Assembly: GCA_949299535.1 (NCBI GenBank) | Contig: CASGAQ010000012.1 | Span: 1-43,249 of the forward strand | Direction of reading: 5' to 3' | Length of the DNA: 43,249 nucleotides | From: an uncultured Eubacteriales bacterium | GTDB lineage: Bacteria; Bacillota; Clostridia; Oscillospirales; CAG-272 | In this document: piece after piece, positions 7,910-16,836 of the stretch | Layout of the letters: the number at the start of each line of letters is the position of its first letter | Position numbering within the stretch: the first letter of the stretch is position 1 | Translations under genes and position numbers: made by a program | The notes under the pieces: model-generated | What the model saw: the letters and a program-made list of their open reading frames with translations, nothing else | Database searches by the model: none | What the model was told of the DNA's origin: nothing

Positions 7910-10366
7910 TCACTGTGTCGGCAATACAGCAGGAACATTTTTACGGTAAAATACCTTATCGTCACGCGCATAACATACTATGGTTTCTCCGGGAAGAACT
8001 TCTCCCTTTATAAATTTTTCAGCAAACGTATCCTCTATAAGCTTTGCGGCTTCACGGCGCGCTTCTCTAGCGCCGGATTTTTTGTCGAACCCTTTCGCGG
8101 CGACCAAAGAACGCACGCTGTCTTCAAAAACGATATTCACGCCCAGTTTTTCTATTCTTTCACGCGTCGCTTCAAGAAGCTTTTCGGTTATTTTTAAAAT
8201 GCTCTGTTCATCAAGATGACCGAAAACAACAATCTCATCTACCCTTCCCAAAAATTCAGGTCGGAAATGTTCTTTTAGGGCGTTCAGCGCGCTGTCCCTC
8301 ATCCTGATTTCTCCGCCCGCATTTCCAACTCCGAATCCGAGTGAATTCGAGCGCGAAAGAGTCGCCGCACCTATATTTGAGGTCATAATTATAACGGCGT
8401 TCTTGAAAGTAACTCTCGTTCCTTTGGCATCTGTCAGCATACCGTCGTCGAGTATCTGCAAGAATAAATTGAATATATCTTGATGAGCTTTTTCTATCTC
8501 ATCGAAAAGCACGACGGAGTACGGAGCCCTGCGTATCTTTTCGGTAAGGCCTCCTCCCTCATCAAATCCCACATAACCGGGAGGAGAGCCTATTATCTTT
8601 GAAACACTATGACTTTCCATGTATTCGCTCATATCAAGGCGTATCATGGCGTCTCTTGAACCGAAAAGTTCGTTTGCAAGCTCTCTTGCAAGCTCCGTCT
8701 TTCCCACACCCGTCGGTCCCAAAAATATAAACGAGCCGACAGGGCGCACAGGATCGGAAAGTCCCAGCCGTCCTCGTCGAACGGCTCGGCAGACCGCGCT
8801 TACCGCGCTGTCCTGACCTATTATCTTTTCCTTTAGCGTATCCTCCATCTTGAGCAGACGCTGTTTTTCGTCTTCCTCAAGCTTTGCTACGGGAATTTTA
8901 GTCCACATTGTAACGACGTGAGCTATATCGTCGCCCGTAAGCACCAAGTCACTTTTTTCGCTTTGTCTGCGCCATCTCTCCTTTTCTCTTTCATATTCGT
9001 CCTCGGCTTCCATCGCTTTTTCGCGGCAGACCGAAGCATGAGCAAAATTTTGGGAACGTATCGCATTTTCTTTTTCCTGAGTCAATGCGTTTGCCTTATC
9101 ATACAGTGCCCTTAAATACGACGGCATGGTAAAGTTCTGTATCCGTTTGCGCGACGCCGCCTCATCGATAAGGTCTATTGCCTTGTCAGGCAAAAAACGA
9201 TCCGTAATATATCTTACTGATAGATTCACCGCGGAATATACGGCTTCGTCAGATATCTTTACTTTGTGATGAAGCTCATATTTTTCGCGTATTCCCATTA
9301 TTATCTCCACCGTCTGCTCCGCGGACGGCTCATTGACACGAACAGGCTGAAAACGCCTTTCCAAAGCCGCGTCTTTTTCTATATGCTTGCGATACTCGTC
9401 AAGCGTTGTCGCGCCTATGAGCTGAAGCTCTCCGCGCGCAAGAGCGGGTTTAAGTATATTCGCCGCGTCCACCGCTCCCTCCGCAGAACCTGCGCCGACA
9501 ATTGTATGGAGCTCGTCTATAAAAAGAATTATATTTCGATTCGACGCCGCCTCGCTCATCACCTTTTTTATTCTTTCCTCAAATTCGCCCCTGTATTTTG
9601 CACCGGCTATCATGGAGCCTATATCGAGCATGATTATGCTTTTTCCCGCGAGCGTTTCGGGGACCTCACCGCTTGCTATACGCATGGAAAGTCCCTCTAC
9701 CACAGCGGTCTTTCCTACGCCCGGCTCGCCTATAAGGCAGGGATTGTTTTTTATCCTGCGCGAGAGTATCTGTATCGCACGCTCAGTTTCATCATCTCTG
9801 CCGATAACCGGATCTAAAAGTCCCTGTCTTGCGCTTTCGGTTATATCCTTGCCGAACTGCATTATCGTCGGAAAAGAAGAGGCGCTTCCCGAACGCGCTC
9901 TGTCGCGCGTGCGTATGCCGCTGATATCGCCTAAAAATACGCTGACATCATTTTGTATCTCCCCTATGCTTGCTCCCTGAGAAATTATGAGTTTGACTGC
10001 AACGCTCTCTTTTTCAGCTATCATTGAGAGCAGAAGATGTTCCGTTCCGATGTAAGCCTGGCCGTATTTTGCCGCTTCCTTTGCGGAATTTTCTACAACC
10101 GAACGAAGACGCGGAGTCATATCGCGCGCGTCTATACGGCTTTTCCCTCCGAACCCGGATATTTCCTTTGCCGTTTCAAGCGTTGAAGCATAAGTTACAT
10201 CGTGCGAAAACAATATTCCTGCTGCTACACTGCAGCTTATCTTCAGCATGGCGAGAAGCAAATGCTCAGTTCCGACGTATGTGTGACCTAACTCTTTCGC
10301 CTCGTCGGCAGAGGCGTCCAAAACATCGGAAGCAAGTTTTGTAAATTTACTTTTCAGCTCTATCAC
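7910..10366 (-). CDS. clpC: ATP-dependent Clp protease ATP-binding subunit ClpC
   Basis: 818 aa, usual for ClpC. The double Clp-N repeat (1-145) contains two YVGTEHLLL/YIGTEHLLL motifs. AAA-1 has Walker A at 213-220 (GEPGVGKT) and Walker B LFIDE at 281-285. A short middle coiled-coil (~425-470) resembles the UVR/M-domain of ClpC rather than the long one of ClpB. AAA-2 has Walker A at 550-557 and VVLFDE at ~618-623. The LGF tripeptide at 676-678 sits where ClpC carries its ClpP-binding loop. It unfolds proteins for ClpP degradation. The start is GTG, since there is no earlier ATG and the N-terminus fits the family. No ctsR, mcsA or mcsB is next to it, and I see no CtsR heptad repeat upstream. 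Confidence 0.95.
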   Translation of the reverse strand: MIELKSKFTKLASDVLDASADEAKELGHTYVGTEHLLLAMLKISCSVAAGILFSHDVTYASTLETAKEISGFGGKSRIDARDMTPRLRSVVENSAKEAAKYGQAYIGTEHLLLSMIAEKESVAVKLIISQGASIGEIQNDVSVFLGDISGIRTRDRARSGSASSFPTIMQFGKDITESARQGLLDPVIGRDDETERAIQILSRRIKNNPCLIGEPGVGKTAVVEGLSMRIASGEVPETLAGKSIIMLDIGSMIAGAKYRGEFEERIKKVMSEAASNRNIILFIDELHTIVGAGSAEGAVDAANILKPALARGELQLIGATTLDEYRKHIEKDAALERRFQPVRVNEPSAEQTVEIIMGIREKYELHHKVKISDEAVYSAVNLSVRYITDRFLPDKAIDLIDEAASRKRIQNFTMPSYLRALYDKANALTQEKENAIRSQNFAHASVCREKAMEAEDEYEREKERWRRQSEKSDLVLTGDDIAHVVTMWTKIPVAKLEEDEKQRLLKMEDTLKEKIIGQDSAVSAVCRAVRRGRLGLSDPVRPVGSFIFLGPTGVGKTELARELANELFGSRDAMIRLDMSEYMESHSVSKIIGSPPGYVGFDEGGGLTEKIRRAPYSVVLFDEIEKAHQDIFNLFLQILDDGMLTDAKGTRVTFKNAVIIMTSNIGAATLSRSNSLGFGVGNAGGEIRMRDSALNALKEHFRPEFLGRVDEIVVFGHLDEQSILKITEKLLEATRERIEKLGVNIVFEDSVRSLVAAKGFDKKSGAREARREAAKLIEDTFAEKFIKGEVLPGETIVCYARDDKVFYRKNVPAVLPTQ

Positions 10367-10495
10367 CCCAAACTTTTATCATTGTACTTATAGATTATAT
10401 TATTAAAAAAACTTTTTTACTCATAAACAAATCAGAATATTTTTTATTATATGCGTATATTCGCCGTTTGAAATCAAGTTTTTTCAAAAATATTA

Positions 10496-10524
10496 TTGTA
10501 AGTGAACTCAAAATATAGTAAAAT
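10496..10524 (+). promoter_or_regulatory. promoter of the comM-like gene
   Basis: TTGTAA at 10496-10501, 17 bp, TAAAAT at 10519-10524, in the divergent region shared with clpC. Confidence 0.6.
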
Positions 10525-10562
10525 TATATCTATAATCAAATCATTTCAAGGAGGACATCGGT

Positions 10563-12101
10563 TTGCTTTCCACAATATATACGATGGGACTTTTCGGCAT
10601 AGACGGATACATTGTGAGCGTTGAGTGCAATATGCGCGATAAACTTCCCTCTTTTGAAATAGTCGGACTCCCCGACGCGGCAATAAAAGAATCCAAGGAG
10701 CGTGTTCGCTCCGCCTTTGAAAACAGCGGTTTTGAATTTCCCGATTCGGAAATAGTGGTAAATCTTGCGCCTGCGGATAAAAAGAAAGAAGGCTCCTCCT
10801 TCGACCTTGCCATACTTGTGGCAATAATGAAAAGCGCGGGTATCATCCGACGTGACCTCGACACCGACAAAATGTGTTTTTCAGGAGAGCTTTCTCTTTC
10901 CGGCAAAATAAACGGTACTAACGGCTTTCTGCCCATGTGCATTGCCGCGCGCAGCGCCGGAATGAAAGAGATATTCGTTCCGTGTGACAGAGCCGCAGAA
11001 GCTGCCGTAGTAGACGGCATTACCGTTTATCCTGTCAAGAACGTTATATCTCTTGTAAACCACCTGAACGGACGAGAAAAGATAGAGGCGGAAAAGCCGA
11101 GCGTAAACTTATTCGGCGCAACCGCAAGCTCCCCCATGCTCGATTTTTGCGACGTAAAAGGTCAACTTTTTGCAAAGCGCGCTCTTGAGGTAGCGTGTGC
11201 AGGCGGACATAATGTACTGCTCATAGGCCCGCCGGGAACAGGAAAAAGTATGCTTGCAAAACGCATACCTACGATACTGCCTAAAATGACGTTTGAAGAA
11301 TCGCTGGAAGTCACTAAGATACACTCCGTCGCAGGAATACTTCCGCCAGGAATATCTCTGGTAACACAGCGCCCGTTCAGAGCGCCTCATCACACGATGT
11401 CAAGCGCGGGACTTGCAGGAGGCGGCAGAGTTCCTACTCCCGGCGAAATATCGTTGGCGCATGGCGGAGTACTGTTCTTGGACGAGCTTACGGAGTTTCC
11501 GCGCTCCTCAATGGAGGTTTTGCGCCAACCCCTTGAAGACGGCAAAGTTACTATAACGCGAGTCGGCGGGAAACTCACATTTCCATCAAATTTTATGCTC
11601 GTATGCGCCATGAACCCATGCAAATGCGGATATTTCGGACACCCGACAAAAAAATGTACATGTTCTCCCTCGGAAATAAAAAAATATATATCAAAGATCA
11701 GCGGCCCGCTTCTTGACAGAATAGATATACAAATAGAAATGCCCTCTCTTTCATACGCTGAAATAACAAGCACGGAAAATGCAGAAAAAAGCGAAGACAT
11801 TCGCGCACGTATAAATGAAGCTCGCTCGTTTGCACACAAGCGCTATGAAAACGAAAAGCAGATTTACTGCAACGCGGAGCTTTCTCCACGTCAAATACAG
11901 AAATACTGCCTGATGAGCGAAAAAGCAAACGATCTTCTGAAAAAGGCGTTTGAAAATTTAGGTCTTTCCGCAAGAGGATACGACCGTATACTCCGAGTTG
12001 CACGCACTATCGCCGACCTTGACAAGAGCGATATTATAGAGAACAAACATATAGCGGAAGCGATCCGTTTCCGCTCTCTTGACAGAAAATATTGGCGGTA
12101 A
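10563..12101 (+). CDS. comM: ComM/YifB-family AAA ATPase (Mg-chelatase-like)
   Basis: 512 aa. The N-terminal ChlI-like fold (1-165) has the family motif [21 protein letters not shown]. The AAA core has Walker A at 222-229 (GPPGTGKS), the [25 protein letters not shown] segment with Walker B, and a [16 protein letters not shown] cysteine cluster typical of the family. The C-terminal Mg-chelatase domain ends [18 protein letters not shown]. In naturally transformable bacteria ComM is a branch-migration helicase; elsewhere its role is less clear. It starts with TTG 7 bases after AAGGAGGA, and the first residues match the family. Confidence 0.93.
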   Translation: MLSTIYTMGLFGIDGYIVSVECNMRDKLPSFEIVGLPDAAIKESKERVRSAFENSGFEFPDSEIVVNLAPADKKKEGSSFDLAILVAIMKSAGIIRRDLDTDKMCFSGELSLSGKINGTNGFLPMCIAARSAGMKEIFVPCDRAAEAAVVDGITVYPVKNVISLVNHLNGREKIEAEKPSVNLFGATASSPMLDFCDVKGQLFAKRALEVACAGGHNVLLIGPPGTGKSMLAKRIPTILPKMTFEESLEVTKIHSVAGILPPGISLVTQRPFRAPHHTMSSAGLAGGGRVPTPGEISLAHGGVLFLDELTEFPRSSMEVLRQPLEDGKVTITRVGGKLTFPSNFMLVCAMNPCKCGYFGHPTKKCTCSPSEIKKYISKISGPLLDRIDIQIEMPSLSYAEITSTENAEKSEDIRARINEARSFAHKRYENEKQIYCNAELSPRQIQKYCLMSEKANDLLKKAFENLGLSARGYDRILRVARTIADLDKSDIIENKHIAEAIRFRSLDRKYWR

Positions 12102-12141
12102 GTCACATGGTGCGCCGCCATTAAAAGCAGAGAGGTTTATC

Positions 12142-13341
12142 ATGAAATCCATAAGAGAGATTTACAAAATAGGAAAAGGTCCGTCAAGCTCCCACACAAT
12201 GGGGCCGCAGGCAGCGTCGCTGTTATTTATAAATAAATATCCGAACGCCACAAAATACAAAGTCGTGCTTTACGGCTCCCTTGCAAAGACAGGAAAGGGA
12301 CATATGACCGATGTTGCCATACTAGAGGTCTTGCCGCAGGAAAAAACAGAGATAATCTTCTACAGGGACAACATCGAACTTCCGCATGAGAACACGATGG
12401 ACTTTTTCGCATACAACTCAATCGGAAACGAAAAGGGACACTTGAGAATAATGAGCATAGGCGGCGGAGATATACAGGTAGAAGGCATTCCGAATGACCC
12501 GAAACAAGAAGTATATCAAGAAAACTCCTTTGCGGAAATAGCTGAATACTGCAAAAAGCACAATATCCGCATAAGCGATTACGTCGAGGAAAAAGAGGGC
12601 GCAGGCATATGGGCATATCTCGCCTCCGTATGGGAAACGATGCGCCGCGCCATTCACGAGGGACTTACGACAACCGGCGTACTTGCAGGCGGACTGGGCG
12701 TGGAAAGAAAAGCAGAATATCTTTTCAATCAGCGCCATATAGATGAAAGCAAGGCTACAAAGGAAACGCGCATAGTCTGCTCATATGCTTTCGCGGCAAG
12801 CGAGCAAAATGCAGGCGGCGGAGTCGTTGTGACTGCGCCCACATGCGGAGCCTCCGGCGTACTTCCCGCGGTACTAAAATACAAAAGCGAAGCTCTCGGC
12901 AGTACGGAAGAAGAAATTCTGCGCGCTCTCGCAGTCGCAGGAATAACAGGAAATCTCGTAAAGCAAAACGCCTCTGTCAGCGGCGCGGAATGCGGCTGTC
13001 AGGCTGAAATAGGCACGGCTTGCTCAATGGCTGCTGCGGCTCTTGCTGAGCTTTTCGATATGGGTATAGACCAGATAGAGTACGCCGCGGAAATAGCTCT
13101 TGAACATCATCTGGGACTTACCTGCGACCCGATCTGCGGTCTTGTGCAGATACCCTGCATAGAGAGAAACGCCGTCGCTGCAATGCGCGCGATAAACGCC
13201 GTAACGCTCGCCTCATTCCTCACTTTTACAAGAAAGATATCTTTCGATCTCATAGTTCAAACTATGTACGAAACGGGAAAAGACCTCAATGCACGTTACC
13301 GTGAAACATCGGACGGCGGTCTTGCAAAACTCTACAAATAA
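12142..13341 (+). CDS. sdaA: L-serine ammonia-lyase, single-chain iron-sulfur type
   Basis: 399 aa. The N-terminal beta domain (~1-130) begins IYKIGKGPSSSHTMGPQ, and the C-terminal alpha domain contains VVTAPTCGASGVLP, SGAECGCQAEIG and LTCDPICGLVQIPCIERNA, whose cysteines hold the catalytic [4Fe-4S] cluster. It converts L-serine to pyruvate and ammonia. Both domains are fused, as in Gram-negative SdaA, whereas many Firmicutes split them into SdaAA and SdaAB. ATG at 12142 follows AGAGAGG, and the product begins at the conserved MKSIREIYKIG. It lies 40 bases after comM and may be cotranscribed with it. Confidence 0.93.
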   Translation: MKSIREIYKIGKGPSSSHTMGPQAASLLFINKYPNATKYKVVLYGSLAKTGKGHMTDVAILEVLPQEKTEIIFYRDNIELPHENTMDFFAYNSIGNEKGHLRIMSIGGGDIQVEGIPNDPKQEVYQENSFAEIAEYCKKHNIRISDYVEEKEGAGIWAYLASVWETMRRAIHEGLTTTGVLAGGLGVERKAEYLFNQRHIDESKATKETRIVCSYAFAASEQNAGGGVVVTAPTCGASGVLPAVLKYKSEALGSTEEEILRALAVAGITGNLVKQNASVSGAECGCQAEIGTACSMAAAALAELFDMGIDQIEYAAEIALEHHLGLTCDPICGLVQIPCIERNAVAAMRAINAVTLASFLTFTRKISFDLIVQTMYETGKDLNARYRETSDGGLAKLYK

Positions 13342-13354
13342 ATTTATGATACAG

Positions 13355-13398
13355 AAAAAGGCTTGGAATCGATTAAACGATTTCAAGCCTTTTTGATT
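13355..13398 (+). terminator. intrinsic terminator of sdaA
   Basis: AAAAGGCTTGGAATCG pairs with CGATTTCAAGCCTTTT. The T-rich and A-rich flanks may also serve the convergent dnaC-like gene. Confidence 0.85.
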
Positions 13399-13400
13399 TT

Positions 13401-14384
13401 TTAATATTTTCCGCGTTCAAGTTTTTGACTGCGAATATCTCTGCCGGCAAACAGGCATATCTCAAATTCTCCGAAAAGCCGAGATGTTATTCTGTCCTGA
13501 TATTTTTCCATAAGCTCTCCGCGTTTGAGGTTGGTGTTTATTATCATCGACTTGCCGGAACACATTCGAGTGTTGACGATATTGTAAAGGCAGGAGGTCG
13601 TGAACTGATTCACAAGCTCCGTTCCAAGATCGTCTATTATGAGCAGGTCACATTCAAAATATCGATCTGTTTTTACGCTCGTTTCCTCTGAATTGTATCC
13701 TCGTGAAAACCTCTCATGTTCAAAGTCGGAAAAAATATTCTGTGCGCTCTCGTACACGACATCAAAGCCTCGGTCTATCACCGCTTTTGCACAGGCGCTG
13801 GAAAGATGGGTTTTTCCAAGTCCCGTCATTCCGATGAAAAGCAGGTTTCTTGCGTTATTCTCTTGGAAATCAGCCGCAAAGCTTTTTACGCTGTTATAGA
13901 CACGCGCCATTTGCTCTCGTTCCGCGCCGCTGTAATATGAAAGGTCAAAATTGTCGAAATTCTGCTTTGCGATAAGTTTTCCAACTCCCGCGCTTTCATA
14001 CCCTGCCATCACAAGGTCGCGCCTCATGCAGGAGCACATTTTGCCGTCAACATATCCTGTATCACGGCACTTGTCGCACTCATATTTTATATCGCTGAAA
14101 TCCGCGGGATAGCCGTGTGAAAGAAGTATTTCGCGTCTTGCCGACAAAAGCTCGTCGTTGGCGCGTTTGAACTCCTCCATTTTTTTCCCTATATCCCCTT
14201 CTCCTGAAAGCGCGGCGGAAAATATTTTCATGCCTGTCTCGGCAAGAACATTGTCTATCGCTTCTATCTCAGGAAAAAGCATATGCAGTTTTTCTTTTCG
14301 CGCCTCCGCTTCTTTCTGAGCGCGAAAATTCTTTTCGCGGTATATTTCGGCGATCTTTTTGCAATTATCGGCGTTATATCCCAT
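13401..14384 (-). CDS. DnaC/DnaI-like helicase loader ATPase
   Basis: 327 aa. The N-terminal helical part (~1-95) is followed by a zinc-ribbon-like C103-x2-C106...C117-x-C119. The AAA+ domain has Walker A GMTGLGKT at 185-192 and Walker B LLIIDD at 247-252. It ends with the sensor region ITSRLFGEFEICLFAGRDIR, typical of DnaC/DnaI/IstB-type ATPases. Together with the DnaD protein encoded just upstream in the same operon it is the likely loader of the replicative helicase. IstB transposition helpers share the fold, but no transposase is present. Confidence 0.85.
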   Translation of the reverse strand: MGYNADNCKKIAEIYREKNFRAQKEAEARKEKLHMLFPEIEAIDNVLAETGMKIFSAALSGEGDIGKKMEEFKRANDELLSARREILLSHGYPADFSDIKYECDKCRDTGYVDGKMCSCMRRDLVMAGYESAGVGKLIAKQNFDNFDLSYYSGAEREQMARVYNSVKSFAADFQENNARNLLFIGMTGLGKTHLSSACAKAVIDRGFDVVYESAQNIFSDFEHERFSRGYNSEETSVKTDRYFECDLLIIDDLGTELVNQFTTSCLYNIVNTRMCSGKSMIINTNLKRGELMEKYQDRITSRLFGEFEICLFAGRDIRSQKLERGKY

Positions 14385-14405
14385 ATGACGCTCCTTTTTC
14401 AGTAT

Positions 14406-15413
14406 TTATTCTCCTGTTTTGATACCGTCTGCACGTCCTGCGCCGCGTTTTACCGCAAGTTCAAAAAACTCGTCAAGGTCAAAACTCGATTCCTTTTTCG
14501 AGTTTTTGCCCTGCGGCTTCTTCCCGCTTGATATGAGCGCATCCGCGTCAGCGGCTGTTTTACAGCCTGCCGCGTGCCATTTTTCAAGTATACTGTTCTC
14601 ATATGCAAACGACGGTTTTTCAACAGTGCCGACGCTCATCATGACCTCATACGCTTTCTCTATGACCTCAAACGGCATATCCCACTCTGTTATCCATTTT
14701 TCTATAAAAGCAGCTTCTTTCTGTGTCAACGCACGCTCGCCTATACCGAAGAGTTTGCGTATATTGCTTTCGGCATCGTTCTTTTTGCGTTCTTTCTTTA
14801 TGTATTTGTCGAGTTCGGGAACACTGACTATCCCGCTGTCGTAAAGCGAAAGAGCTACTTTTTCCACATATCTTACGGAAGCCTTGTCACGTCCTTTGCA
14901 ATAAGTGCAAAGCATCATTATATATTCATCGTCAAGACGCAGATGATCCGAAAGATAAACTATGCTCGATATTTCCGTCTTTGTGAAAGTCTTTTCAAGT
15001 ATCGTCTGGCACGCATCTATCAGAAGCGGTATATTTTGATTCTGAGCGCATATACGATTTATCTCTTCACCGGTGTACGAATCACGTTCTACCGAGGGAG
15101 CGCTTTTTCTTACGATATCAGTTTTTTGTTGCTGTTCTGGAGCCGGAGCACTTACTTCTCTCACAGCAAGCGAGCCTTCTTCAGTCTCCTCCTGTGCGTC
15201 AACAACTCCGGCACCGCGCCAAAACTCCAAGGAACGCACCACAGCAGAAACGGAAATACCCAAAAAATTCGCTATCTGAGTTTCATCGCAGAATCTGCCG
15301 CTCCCTAAAGCGATAAGTACTCTCAGATCTGCCTGAGAAGCTTTTGCGACAACATCTGCCGCTCCGCCGGGAAGACAGAACGCGCTTTTTCCGAATAAAA
15401 GATCATATTTCAT
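14406..15413 (-). CDS. DnaD-domain primosome protein
   Basis: 335 aa. An N-terminal winged-helix region (~25-70, LIALGSGRFCDETQIANFLGISVSAVVRSLEF) is followed by a polar linker (~75-115) and two tandem DnaD-type helical domains (~120-200 and ~210-290); the second ends in FAYENSILEKWHAAGC, close to the family YxxxILxxW signature. DnaD-like proteins bridge DnaA or PriA and the helicase loader in low-GC Gram-positives. It lies 21 bases upstream of the DnaC-like gene, so the two form a primosome operon. Confidence 0.9.
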   Translation of the reverse strand: MKYDLLFGKSAFCLPGGAADVVAKASQADLRVLIALGSGRFCDETQIANFLGISVSAVVRSLEFWRGAGVVDAQEETEEGSLAVREVSAPAPEQQQKTDIVRKSAPSVERDSYTGEEINRICAQNQNIPLLIDACQTILEKTFTKTEISSIVYLSDHLRLDDEYIMMLCTYCKGRDKASVRYVEKVALSLYDSGIVSVPELDKYIKKERKKNDAESNIRKLFGIGERALTQKEAAFIEKWITEWDMPFEVIEKAYEVMMSVGTVEKPSFAYENSILEKWHAAGCKTAADADALISSGKKPQGKNSKKESSFDLDEFFELAVKRGAGRADGIKTGE

Positions 15414-15542
15414 TTTTCACCGTAAACCAAATAAATTTATTTTTTAATAATGCTCTTATATCTGTATATGCAAAAGTTATTTAAATCGCCGAAACGTATA
15501 AAAACATGGTTTCTTTTCCTAAAATATGAGACTAAACGTAAA

Positions 15543-15657
15543 ATTTCCACATTATTTCCGCCTAAAAAACACGGGTTTATCCACATTTTCAACATAGTTT
15601 TCCACATCTCGGCTGAAAAAAAGTCCTTTTTTATCAGCATTTTCTGATTTTTCCACA
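15543..15657. other. cluster of DnaA-box-like sites
   Basis: One perfect DnaA-box 9-mer, TTATCCACA, at 15577-15585. Three near matches in the same orientation: ATTTCCACA (15543-15551), TTTTCCACA (15598-15606) and TTTTCCACA (15649-15657). They lie in a 392-base AT-rich region without a gene, upstream of dnaD. Four related 9-mers within 115 bp on one strand is unlikely to be pure chance, but DnaA binding is inferred. Confidence 0.4.
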
Positions 15658-15735
15658 TTTTTTCGCGTCATTTCGCCAGATTTTTACGCCTCGCATTTTT
15701 CGTCAATCCTTGTGAGAAAAATGTCGGAAAACTTA

Positions 15736-15787
15736 GAAAAAAGTTTCGACGAAATGCGCCGAAATTTCGTTTTTTTCGCATTTCGTC
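15736..15787 (-). terminator. probable terminator downstream of tsaD
   Basis: A perfect 11-bp inverted repeat, GACGAAATGCG (15748-15758) and CGCATTTCGTC (15777-15787). In the direction of tsaD transcription it is followed by GAAACTTTTTTC, a weak U tract. Confidence 0.55.
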
Positions 15788-15805
15788 ATTTAGCATAAAT
15801 TCAGA

Positions 15806-16822
15806 TCAATTATCTTCGTCGACGGCGGACGCGTTTAGAAATACGTCCGCACGCTTGCCGTCCATATATTCGAAAATACCGGCAACGCCTATCATGGCGG
15901 CATTGTCGCCGCAATATTTCAGTTCGGGAAGAAAGAGCTTTATGCCGCGTTTTTCCGCAAGCTCCGAGACAGCGGCGCGCAAATGAGAGTTCGCCGCAAC
16001 GCCTCCGGCAAGCGCAAGCGAAGTTATTTCGGGATATGCGTCAAGCGCCAGCGAAAGTTTTGCAATAACACCCGATACCGCGCTTTCCACAAAGCTTGCC
16101 GCAATATCTGCCTTGGGAATCTCCTCGCCTTTTTGCTCAGATGTGTTTATATAGTTAAGCACGGCAGTCTTTATTCCCGAAAAAGACATATCAAGCGTTT
16201 CACCTGTTATGGCAGAGGACGGGAATTTAAGCACAGGACTTCCCTCGTAAGCCAGTTTATCAAGTGCCGCGCCACCCGGATAAGGCATCCCCATAACGCG
16301 GGCTACCTTGTCGAACGCCTCTCCCATAGCGTCGTCGCGCGTACTGCCGACCGTTTTCGTTTTCGTATAATCGCTGACGATTACAAAGGACGTATGTCCG
16401 CCGGAGGCGATAAGCGTAAGAAAAGGAGGCTTAAGCTGAGGATTTGAAATATAATTGGCCGCGATATGACCTTTCATATGGTTCACCGAAACAAGCGGCA
16501 ATCCGTGAGAATATGCAAGAGATTTTGCAAAGTTCACACCTACAAGCAAAGCACCTATAAGCCCGGGAGAACTTGTAACGGCAACTGCGTCTATATCCTT
16601 GTCGAGATCGGCTCCCGCTTCTGCAAGCGCTTCATACGCTATCTTGGAGATGACCTCGCAATGAGCGCGGCTTGCTATTTCGGGAACAACTCCGCCGAAA
16701 CGCGCATGTATCTCTATCTGTGAAGCCACGATATTCGACTTGACATTAAACACGCCATTCCTATATTCGACGACGGCGCACGAAGTCTCGTCACATGAGC
16801 TTTCAAAGCTGAGTATCTGCAT
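15806..16822 (-). CDS. tsaD: tRNA N6-adenosine threonylcarbamoyltransferase TsaD
   Basis: 338 aa. It begins MQILSFESSCDETSCAVVEY. Metal ligands HMKGH (H115, H119) and the late CGDNAAMIG motif are present, as is the ASGGHTSF ATP-site motif. TsaD transfers the threonylcarbamoyl group to A37 of ANN-decoding tRNAs together with TsaB and TsaE. It is the last gene of the leftward operon. TsaB and TsaE are not in this window, although rimI, their common companion, is two genes upstream. Confidence 0.97.
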   Translation of the reverse strand: MQILSFESSCDETSCAVVEYRNGVFNVKSNIVASQIEIHARFGGVVPEIASRAHCEVISKIAYEALAEAGADLDKDIDAVAVTSSPGLIGALLVGVNFAKSLAYSHGLPLVSVNHMKGHIAANYISNPQLKPPFLTLIASGGHTSFVIVSDYTKTKTVGSTRDDAMGEAFDKVARVMGMPYPGGAALDKLAYEGSPVLKFPSSAITGETLDMSFSGIKTAVLNYINTSEQKGEEIPKADIAASFVESAVSGVIAKLSLALDAYPEITSLALAGGVAANSHLRAAVSELAEKRGIKLFLPELKYCGDNAAMIGVAGIFEYMDGKRADVFLNASAVDEDN

Positions 16823-16836
16823 AAGGCTTCCCTTTC

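Noticed and set aside
13401..14384. IstB-type transposition helper instead of helicase loader
   Set aside because: No istA-like transposase or inverted repeats; the gene is coupled to a DnaD gene, which fits a primosome.
15414..15805. Chromosomal replication origin oriC
   Set aside because: DnaA-box-like sites are few and only one is perfect; dnaA, dnaN, rpmH and mnmG are absent and there is no clear unwinding element. Kept only as a DnaA-binding candidate.
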